Program-made: the position numbers and the translations under genes | Source: an uncultured Lachnospiraceae bacterium | GTDB lineage: Bacteria > Bacillota > Clostridia > Lachnospirales > Lachnospiraceae | Length of the DNA stretch: 16,825 bases | Assembly: GCA_934359535.1 (NCBI GenBank) | Contig: CAKRLN010000018.1 | Location: 1-16,825, forward strand | Direction: 5' to 3' | The notes under the pieces: generated by a model | The model's database searches: none | Told to the model about the DNA's origin: nothing | The model's input: only the letters and a program-made list of their open reading frames with translations | Part shown: one piece after another, positions 6,848 to 12,939 of the stretch | Layout of the letters: the number at the start of each line of letters is the position of its first letter | Numbering within the stretch: the stretch's first letter is position 1

Positions 6848-7251
6848 CACGCCTGCCCCTTTTTCCCAAGATATAAAAGCACATCTTTTCTTGTAATAAT
6901 TCCGATAAAAACCTCATGATCATCCACAACCGGAACAAAGTTCTGGTTAATGATCTTTTCAAACAGATTCTCCATGGATTCCTGCACATTCACTGCCTCA
7001 TTATCCCTGTGACGCTTCACATCCACAATCGGTATCTTCTCCATTCTACGGTAATCTGGAAAATCCTTCTCCTTCATCTCCCAGAGCAGATCCCCTTCTG
7101 TGATCGTTCCGATGTATTTTCCATCCTTCGCAAGAAGCGGGATTGCAGAATAACCGTGATATTCCATCTTCTCTAAAACCTGACGCAGAGAATCCCCCTC
7201 ATCGACATGTGCTACCTCGTCCTTCGGCGTCAGAAAAAATAAAATGTTCAT
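6847..7251 (-). CDS. CBS-domain pair protein
   Basis: 134-aa protein consisting almost entirely of two CBS domains, residues about 8-57 and 73-128, each ending in the usual pattern (GTITEGDLL at 48-56, GIITRKDVL at 117-125) with the Thr and Asp that often contact a nucleotide ribose. Such stand-alone pairs (Bateman modules) sense adenine nucleotides or cyclic dinucleotides and signal to partner proteins. There is no attached enzyme, channel or membrane segment, so a partner must act in trans. The CarD-like gene overlaps its stop by one base and is the natural candidate (inference). It starts 22 bp after the VOC gene, with GAGGG upstream. Confidence 0.88.
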   Translation of the reverse strand: MNILFFLTPKDEVAHVDEGDSLRQVLEKMEYHGYSAIPLLAKDGKYIGTITEGDLLWEMKEKDFPDYRRMEKIPIVDVKRHRDNEAVNVQESMENLFEKIINQNFVPVVDDHEVFIGIITRKDVLLYLGKKGQA

Positions 7252-7273
7252 ACTCGTCCCTCACTCTGCCTCG

Positions 7274-7663
7274 TTATGCTCTCTCCTGGAAAAACTCAAT
7301 CTCCTCGCCAACCGGTCCAATGCAGAATGCCACACGGATTGGAAATGGTGGATTCGATGCGATCACAACGTCCTTTGGTTCTACCGTTACCGGATATCCT
7401 GCTGCCTTCACCATCCGGATACATGCATCCGTATCATCAACTGCAAAAGCAAAATGCCGGATTGCCCCCTGTTCCAAAGACTCCTTTGCATTCGTAAACA
7501 CCTCAATAATCCCGCTTCCGGTATCAAACATAAATCCTTCTGTATCCTCTTCTCCCCATTCTCTTACAATCGGAAGACCAAGCACCTCACCGTAGAACTG
7601 CTTTACCTTCCCGATTTCTTCTTTATTACATTTTATGCATACATGATGAATTCCTTTGATCAT
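7274..7663 (-). CDS. VOC-superfamily (glyoxalase/bleomycin-resistance fold) protein
   Basis: 129-aa metalloprotein of the vicinal-oxygen-chelate superfamily, with two beta-alpha-beta-beta-beta units: residues 3-57 (HHVCIKC to GIIEVF) and 68-127 (RHFAFAVDD to EEIEFF). The four positions that bind the metal in glyoxalase I are all occupied by suitable residues: His7, Glu54, His70 and Glu123. Lactoylglutathione lyase-like activity or a related dioxygenase/epimerase-type reaction is possible; the substrate cannot be assigned. Length is normal for the family. It is the first gene of a four-gene unit with CBS, CarD-like and 83-aa genes. The start at 7663 is supported by GGAGG upstream. Confidence 0.9.
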   Translation of the reverse strand: MIKGIHHVCIKCNKEEIGKVKQFYGEVLGLPIVREWGEEDTEGFMFDTGSGIIEVFTNAKESLEQGAIRHFAFAVDDTDACIRMVKAAGYPVTVEPKDVVIASNPPFPIRVAFCIGPVGEEIEFFQERA

Positions 7664-7702
7664 GCCTCTGCCTCCGTTTCGTAAAATCTCTTACCGCTTC
7701 TT

Positions 7703-7731
7703 ATCATACCATTGTGTGCCCCCAAGTTCAA
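7703..7731 (-). promoter_or_regulatory. Predicted promoter of the VOC/CBS/CarD-like operon
   Basis: TTGAAC (7726-7731), a 17-bp spacer and TATGAT (7703-7708) with a TG one base before the -10 (extended -10), on the minus strand. The start would be near 7696, about 33 nt before the ATG at 7663. No repeat or operator is evident, so the unit is possibly constitutive. Confidence 0.7.
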
Positions 7732-7762
7732 CAGAAGAAATCGTGAAATATATAACACAAGA

Positions 7763-7793
7763 AGCAGCCTCCCTGGTTTATAAAGAAGCTGCT
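7763..7793 (-). terminator. Probable terminator downstream of the GH13 amylase gene
   Basis: AGCAGC (7763-7768) and GCTGCT (7788-7793) pair, and the minus-strand RNA extends the stem to about 12 bp through several G-U pairs, leaving a 7-nt loop. It is followed by a U-rich stretch with interruptions. It lies about 105 bp after the amylase stop and just before the VOC promoter. The U-tract is imperfect, so this is a moderate call. Confidence 0.5.
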
Positions 7794-7899
7794 CCCTGCC
7801 TGATTGATTTCTGCTGGCACGCGCATGCCTGCACAAATTTTATCTTTTATTGTAACGGTTCAAAACGATAGTCATACATTCGCAAAAACGCACAATAAC

Positions 7900-10800
7900 T
7901 CATACTCTCTTTCTGCGGTATGCAGCTGTCGCTGTCAGTGCTCCCGCAAAGCCGATCAGAATCAGATATGCAATCGGATACTGGTCATCTCCACTGTTTG
8001 GAGCTTTCTGTTCCGTGTTTTTCTGTTCTGCCTTCGGAGCCTCAGCTGCTGGCTGTTTTGTCTCCTGAGCTGGCTTGTCCTGTTTTACCTGTTCCGTTTT
8101 CTTGTCCGGTGTTGTAATTTCCGGTTCATCTTTTTGGACATCATCCTTCTTTGGATCATTATTCTTTAGATCATCCTTCTTTGAATCATCCTTCTTTGGA
8201 TCATCCTTCTTTGGATCATCCTTTACTTCTGCTTTCGTTACCGTAACCGTGCAGGATGCTTCCGGTCTGCCAGCACTGTATTTTGCTGTTGCGGTAATTG
8301 TTACATTTCCTTCCTTTACTGCGGTTACAACACCATTTTCATCAACTGTTGCTACGCTTTCGTCTGAAGAAATCCATTCTACTGCTGCATAAGTTCCGGA
8401 AAGTGTATTTCCATCTCCGTCTACTACCGATGCCTGAAGCTTGGCTGTCTTTCCTGCTGCTACAGAAAGTGTGCTCTGGTCTAATGTTACGCTTGCGGAC
8501 TGAACTGCCTGTAATTCTTCTCTTGGTGTAGAATCAATCAGCCCTTTTTCATCAAATGCTGCTGCAAGTGCATTCATTTCCGGTCTTGTCTCATCAAAAT
8601 AATCATGGTTCAGCTCTCTTGCTGCTTCATCTGTCTCTTCTAAGATCATTCCTCTGTATGCCGGAACCGTTACTGTAACCGTTCCATCAGCTCCTTTTAC
8701 GGTATCACCGGAGATAAGATCCTTCATCGCAGTTACATCCATATCAATAGCTTCGGCATCCAGTGTTACGCTCTGTTCCTTCTCGCTGTTATTTGCAAGA
8801 ACAAGAAGACGATCATCTTCGTCACTTCTTACAAAGGCAAAGATATTTTCCGAACCACAGTCAACTGGCTCAACATCTCCGGTACGAAGCGTGCTGTACT
8901 CATTACGGATCGCAGCAAGTCCGGAATACCAGTTTACAAGCTCCTTGTTACCCTGTCCCCAGGTAAATGCCCGTCTGTCATCCGGGTCATCTGCACCTAC
9001 CATTCCGATCTCATCACCATAGTAAATGGTTGGAGCACCTGCATAGGTAAACTGTAAGAAGGATACTACATACTGTCTCTGCTTTGCTGTGTCTGAAGTC
9101 TTCTCATAGGTTGGGAATGCAGAATCAACATCCTTCTGGTTTCTGTCATCATCAATACCGTCAAGGTAAGATAATACGCGTGCGGTATCGTGGGAACCTA
9201 CCAGGTTCATCATTGCATAGAACGCTTCTTTTGGATAACGCTCCCTGATCTTCTCTAAGGTCTTCATTGCATCAGATGCATTTCCACCCTTTGCATAGCC
9301 AAGTACAGCATTCCGGAATACATAGTTCATAACGGAATCATACATATCTCCGAGTAAATACTGGGTTGCATCATCCCAGATCTCTCCGATAATGACTGCA
9401 TCACTGTCCAGTCCTTTTACAGACTTTCTGAAATGCTGCCATGTCTCATCCGATACTTCATTTGCAACATCAAGACGCCATCCATTGGAGCCTTCACTTA
9501 ACCAGTACTGTGTTACGCTTGTGTTGTCATCGTTTCCAATGATCTCATCTGCCCAGTTTCCGGTCTGATACTCAGAGCCATTTGTGGACTTGATAACCGG
9601 CATGCTGTCATAACCCCACCAGCCTTCGTAAGAGTATACATTCTTACCGGCTCTCTGTCCGATTGTATCTTTTGTTACATTGCCGTCATCATCTGTCATA
9701 AAGTCATTGTTTACCGCAAACCACTCTGTATATGAGAAGTCTGTGATTCCATAATTATCTGCAAAATATTTCTTTGCCATATCCTCTGCGGTAGCCTGGC
9801 TTACGCCCTGCTCAGACATGGTATCATATACATATGCCCAGTAAGGATATGCTCCTACCTTGTCGGTTCCTGCTTCTAAGAATTTGTAATAGCGGTCAAA
9901 GTACTTAGAATCATCCGATACATGGTTAAATACACCGTCTAATACGACATGCATATCATTTTCTTCCGCTACCTGGACAAGCTCATCAAAGTCTCCAAGA
10001 TCTCCAAGGATTGGATCGATCTTTTCATAGTCACTTGTATCATAACGGTGGCTGGAAATAGAAGAAAATACCGGGTTTAAGTAGATGACATTAACACCGA
10101 GTGCCTTTAAGTAATCAATCTTTTCGGTAATACCCTTTAAATCTCCACCATAGATCTCATTGCTCCAATTGCCGTCGCCGTAGAACGCTCCAGCTGCTTT
10201 ATACTCTTCTTTGGTAAGAAGGTCTTCCTGCTCCGGATTTTCCGGGAATGTATACCAGTCACTGACATACTCATAATCCTCAGCACCTCTTGCCGATGTC
10301 TGTGCGAAATCATTGGTAAGGTCTCCATCATAGAAACGATCCGGGAAGATCTGGTAGATTACCGCATTCTTCATCCAATCCGGTGTCTCATAACCACTCT
10401 GATATACAACTAAGTCATACGGTGTAATGCTTGTCAGATCGGTTACCATACCTGTTCCATAGTATCCGTCATCATCTGCATAAATCTTTACTGTGGAACC
10501 ATTGGATACTGCAAAATAATAGCTGTTTTCACCAATTGTGTTAAAGCTTGTTGTAACAGACCATTTCTGGCTGCCATTCTCAGCTTTCCCATCCTTTTTC
10601 ATGTCAAGGTTCTTGGCTTCTACGCCCTTAAATACCATCTTGGCATTTGTAATATCCGTTCCGGTTGTTAATGTAAATGTCACATCTTCTCCGGTTGCGA
10701 CTGCACCATAAACACTCTTGCAGCTGCTGTCCTTAGAATCATAGCTGATCTTATCCTCTTCGACCGGAGTACTTGAAGCACCACAATAATAGATCTCTGA

Positions 10801-12660
10801 GCTTGGATCAAAATAGAAGGAAACTTCCTTATCCTCATCTACCTTTACGGTGTCAAACTTGTAATCCTTCTTGTTGTATGTGATCTTAATGTCATCGTAG
10901 GTTCCTTTTTTCATGCTGACTGCCACAGAATAAATTCCGACTAATCCAGAATCCGTAAGCTTTGTTCCTTCTGGAATTCCGGTTCCGGATAATGTCACAT
11001 CTGCAAATACATAATTAACACTTGTAACTGCACGGTGGCTGAAATCATTGTAGTAGATCGTAACATCCTGTGCTTCCGGAACGGTTACAGAAATGTTGCT
11101 TCCATCTGCGATTCCATCTGCACCATAGTTCTCACTCCATGATCCCATTGCAATCTTGAACTGATAATTTGCTGCCGGTACATTCTGAAAGGTATACTCA
11201 TATAAGCCATTTCCCTTATAAGTCATTGTATTCGATGCAGCATCCCAGCTTGGTCCAGGGAAGGTTCCCGCTACATTTACAAGACGTCCTTCAAATGCAT
11301 CTTTTGTATACTGTCCACATTCCACACCGTTTACTTTGATCTTGTCCACAGCTGCACTGTCCAATGTGTTTTTGCCATCTACGACATAGTAGTATACAAG
11401 CTCTGTTTCCGCATCTCCTGGGAAAATATCCCCGGATACGAATGCGCCCTTATTGTTATTCTTACACTCTACGGTTGTCCATGCATCTGCTTTAGCCGCA
11501 TCCCCTTTTACCGCATAGCAGAGGGAAACGCTCTTTGCCTGATCTGCTACGGTTGTGAAACGCACTGCACCGTTTGCAAGTGTTGTCACCTCCGGCTTCA
11601 CTGGTGCTGCTTTCATGCCAAGTGCTTCTGCTACGGCATCGGCATTGTTGACACTGTCCGTAAGCAGTCCAGTTGTTGTATCGTAAAGGAATACGACCTG
11701 GGTATTATCTGCTGTAACCTCAAGCCCGCGGTTACCGTCCTCAGCTTCATACCAGTTTGCATAATTGAATACACATTTATATTCATAGGTTCCTTTTGCA
11801 AAGGTTTTCTGGTAACGGTACAGGGTATCCGAAATACGGGTAAACTCATATCCGGTTGCTTCTGCCTCCCAGTCATTTCCACCTCTTGCTGTTCCGATCA
11901 GGGATACGCTTGTGGCAAGGTTCCCTTTGATTGCACCACTGTTCTGCGCAATCTCAAATTCCGGTGTTCTGACGGAATCATAAACCTTCTGGTTTACTTC
12001 ATCGACAAGCACAGTCCATGCAGTTGTTCCTGCTGGAATGGTTACTTCAATATTGGAATCTCCATTACCAATGGAATAGTCCCAGCCATCATCAAAAGAA
12101 ATTTTATAACCACCATCTGCAATCTCTACATCAGCTGCCAGCTCTTTCATGAGGAATGTTCTTTCATACATTCCTCCACCGATGTAATCCAGCTCTCCAT
12201 TTGGATCCTCCGGTTTCCAGCCTTCAATATCATATCTATCATTATTTTCATCAACAAACTCTAATCCGCTAAAGTTACCGGTCAGCGCTGCGGTATGTAC
12301 GATACCGTTATTTACAGAATCCTTTAATTCCCCATCCTGTAAACGGAAGTATACGTCCTGCTCTCCGTCTGCCTTCACGCTGTCTTTGACGTCAGTTTTC
12401 TCGCCATTTACGAGCAGCGAAACGTCAGTTGTTCCTTCTAGAACTGTTACCTTTGACTCGTAGACGCCATTCATGTAAAGCGCCATGTCTGTCTTCGTAT
12501 CTCCGATCTGAAGCTGTACCAGATCCGAGACCTTCGGGGTTAATCCGCTGTCTGCCATTACAGTCATGACGGTTCCTGGCAATGTCTGAAACATAGTCAC
12601 AACCATCGCTGCGGCAAGCAGCAGGCTCATCCCCCTTTTTGGAATTCTTCTCATCTTCAT
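7900..12660 (-). CDS. Secreted, cell-wall-anchored GH13 amylopullulanase/neopullulanase-like alpha-glucanase
   Basis: 1586-aa surface enzyme for starch, pullulan or related alpha-glucans. Residues 1-37 are a signal peptide. Residues 40-118 are a short beta module; 119-231, 242-339 and about 455-550 are three X25-like starch-binding modules, several ending in a DSVNN-type strand. Beta modules follow at 551-626 and about 635-745 (CBM34-like). The GH13 catalytic domain runs from about 760 to 1250: VIYQIFPDRFYDGD (767-780), region I DGVFNH (908-913), region V MPVIK (1020-1024), region II GWRLDVANE with nucleophile Asp1064, region III GEIWDD with acid/base Glu1093, and region IV VGSHD with Asp1158. 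Then come a C-terminal beta-domain (to about 1340), a BIG2 domain (1387-1476), KKDDP repeats (about 1480-1510), a Pro/Glu/Lys/Gln-rich spacer, a sorting motif APNSGDD (1553-1559), a membrane helix and YRRKRV. The layout recalls wall-anchored amylases of Roseburia, E. rectale and Butyrivibrio. All catalytic residues are present; linkage specificity is not determined. Confidence 0.93.
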   Translation of the reverse strand: MKMRRIPKRGMSLLLAAAMVVTMFQTLPGTVMTVMADSGLTPKVSDLVQLQIGDTKTDMALYMNGVYESKVTVLEGTTDVSLLVNGEKTDVKDSVKADGEQDVYFRLQDGELKDSVNNGIVHTAALTGNFSGLEFVDENNDRYDIEGWKPEDPNGELDYIGGGMYERTFLMKELAADVEIADGGYKISFDDGWDYSIGNGDSNIEVTIPAGTTAWTVLVDEVNQKVYDSVRTPEFEIAQNSGAIKGNLATSVSLIGTARGGNDWEAEATGYEFTRISDTLYRYQKTFAKGTYEYKCVFNYANWYEAEDGNRGLEVTADNTQVVFLYDTTTGLLTDSVNNADAVAEALGMKAAPVKPEVTTLANGAVRFTTVADQAKSVSLCYAVKGDAAKADAWTTVECKNNNKGAFVSGDIFPGDAETELVYYYVVDGKNTLDSAAVDKIKVNGVECGQYTKDAFEGRLVNVAGTFPGPSWDAASNTMTYKGNGLYEYTFQNVPAANYQFKIAMGSWSENYGADGIADGSNISVTVPEAQDVTIYYNDFSHRAVTSVNYVFADVTLSGTGIPEGTKLTDSGLVGIYSVAVSMKKGTYDDIKITYNKKDYKFDTVKVDEDKEVSFYFDPSSEIYYCGASSTPVEEDKISYDSKDSSCKSVYGAVATGEDVTFTLTTGTDITNAKMVFKGVEAKNLDMKKDGKAENGSQKWSVTTSFNTIGENSYYFAVSNGSTVKIYADDDGYYGTGMVTDLTSITPYDLVVYQSGYETPDWMKNAVIYQIFPDRFYDGDLTNDFAQTSARGAEDYEYVSDWYTFPENPEQEDLLTKEEYKAAGAFYGDGNWSNEIYGGDLKGITEKIDYLKALGVNVIYLNPVFSSISSHRYDTSDYEKIDPILGDLGDFDELVQVAEENDMHVVLDGVFNHVSDDSKYFDRYYKFLEAGTDKVGAYPYWAYVYDTMSEQGVSQATAEDMAKKYFADNYGITDFSYTEWFAVNNDFMTDDDGNVTKDTIGQRAGKNVYSYEGWWGYDSMPVIKSTNGSEYQTGNWADEIIGNDDNTSVTQYWLSEGSNGWRLDVANEVSDETWQHFRKSVKGLDSDAVIIGEIWDDATQYLLGDMYDSVMNYVFRNAVLGYAKGGNASDAMKTLEKIRERYPKEAFYAMMNLVGSHDTARVLSYLDGIDDDRNQKDVDSAFPTYEKTSDTAKQRQYVVSFLQFTYAGAPTIYYGDEIGMVGADDPDDRRAFTWGQGNKELVNWYSGLAAIRNEYSTLRTGDVEPVDCGSENIFAFVRSDEDDRLLVLANNSEKEQSVTLDAEAIDMDVTAMKDLISGDTVKGADGTVTVTVPAYRGMILEETDEAARELNHDYFDETRPEMNALAAAFDEKGLIDSTPREELQAVQSASVTLDQSTLSVAAGKTAKLQASVVDGDGNTLSGTYAAVEWISSDESVATVDENGVVTAVKEGNVTITATAKYSAGRPEASCTVTVTKAEVKDDPKKDDPKKDDSKKDDLKNNDPKKDDVQKDEPEITTPDKKTEQVKQDKPAQETKQPAAEAPKAEQKNTEQKAPNSGDDQYPIAYLILIGFAGALTATAAYRRKRV
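8141..8223. repeat. 15-bp tandem repeat within the amylase wall-spanning linker
   Basis: About 5.5 copies of TCATCCTTCTTTGGA (8141-8155, 8156-8170, 8171-8185, 8186-8200, 8201-8215, then a partial copy), in frame with the gene and encoding KKDDP-type pentapeptides. The second copy has three changes, the third has one, and the others are identical, which suggests slippage-driven variation in copy number. It is a protein-coding repeat, not a CRISPR. Confidence 0.92.
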
Positions 12661-12671
12661 TCTCCCTTCCT

Positions 12672-12700
12672 TTGCGAAATATTTTCGTATTTTTTCGCAA
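12672..12700. promoter_or_regulatory. Operator-like inverted repeat at the amylase transcription start
   Basis: TTGCGAAA (12672-12679) and TTTCGCAA (12693-12700) are perfect 8-bp inverted arms 13 bp apart. The right arm is part of TTTCGCAACTTC (12693-12704), the motif shared with the binding-protein promoter. The repeat spans about +1 to +27 of the predicted transcript, a typical repressor-block position; it could also form a small hairpin at the 5' end of the mRNA. Confidence 0.55.
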
Positions 12701-12730
12701 CTTCATTATAATATTTTTCGTGAATTTTCG
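12682..12730. repeat. Two direct copies of a TTTTCGT-N3-TTTTCG element around the amylase promoter
   Basis: Copy 1 is TTTTCGTATTTTTTCG (12682-12697); copy 2 is TTTTCGTGAATTTTCG (12715-12730). Each contains two TTTTCG units exactly 10 bp apart, and the copies are offset by 33 bp, about three helical turns. Copy 2 overlaps the -35 box by two bases, and copy 1 covers the predicted start site. This is direct observation; a regulator binding one face of the DNA is inference. Confidence 0.5.
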
Positions 12731-12734
12731 TCAA
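12705..12734 (-). promoter_or_regulatory. Predicted sigma-A promoter of the amylase gene
   Basis: TTGACG (12729-12734), an 18-bp spacer and perfect TATAAT (12705-12710), read on the minus strand. The start would be near 12698, 38 nt before the ATG at 12660, which has AAGGAAGGGAG upstream. The promoter is close to consensus, and repeats flank and overlap it (see 12682-12730), so repression is more likely than activation. Confidence 0.75.
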
Positions 12735-12828
12735 TTAGTCAAAAAGGAGAATAAATCGTCTGAAAATTGGCACTTTCTACCATACTACGATTTTTTATGT
12801 GACAAAAGAACCAGAAATTTTAGATAAT

Positions 12829-12840
12829 TTTCGTAACTTA
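12829..12840. promoter_or_regulatory. Upstream copy of the shared TTTCGYAACTT motif
   Basis: TTTCGTAACTTA is identical to 977-988 upstream of the binding-protein gene. It lies 136 bp from the related copy at 12693, about 13 helical turns, and between the amylase promoter and the terminator of the upstream chemoreceptor gene. It has no matching inverted half nearby, so it may be an auxiliary half-site or chance. Confidence 0.35.
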
Positions 12841-12858
12841 TTTTTGTAAATTATGTAT

Positions 12859-12892
12859 AAAAATACCCGGAAGGCATTCCTGCCTCCCGGGT
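12859..12892 (-). terminator. Intrinsic terminator of the dCache chemoreceptor gene
   Basis: ACCCGGAAGGCA (12865-12876) pairs with TGCCTCCCGGGT (12881-12892) through a TTCC loop, a 12-bp GC-rich stem with a single mismatch. On the minus strand it is followed by ATTTTT (12864-12859). It lies 48 bp after the stop codon at 12940 and separates this gene from the amylase promoter. Confidence 0.9.
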
Positions 12893-12939
12893 TGAGTTTT
12901 TGATCCAGCCAATTTACATTCGGATCACATTCTATCATT

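Noticed and set aside
6848..6850. GTG as the start of the CarD-like gene
   Set aside because: ATG at 6847 directly follows, is in the same frame and forms a standard TGATG coupling with the CBS gene stop.
7143..7684. Plus-strand frames of about 150 aa over the CBS and VOC genes
   Set aside because: They are antisense shadows of two well-supported genes, with no ribosome binding site and low-complexity composition.
7820..7899. Possible small gene or RNA in the gap after the amylase stop
   Set aside because: No start with a ribosome binding site, no stable hairpin and no promoter was seen; it is treated as the 3' untranslated region.
8141..8223. Regular short repeats as a possible CRISPR array
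   Set aside because: The 15-bp units are contiguous with no spacers and encode an in-frame KKDDP linker.
12661..12760. A CcpA cre site at the amylase promoter
   Set aside because: The repeats contain TTTTCG and TTGCGAAA, but no segment fits the TGWAANCGNTNWCA pattern.
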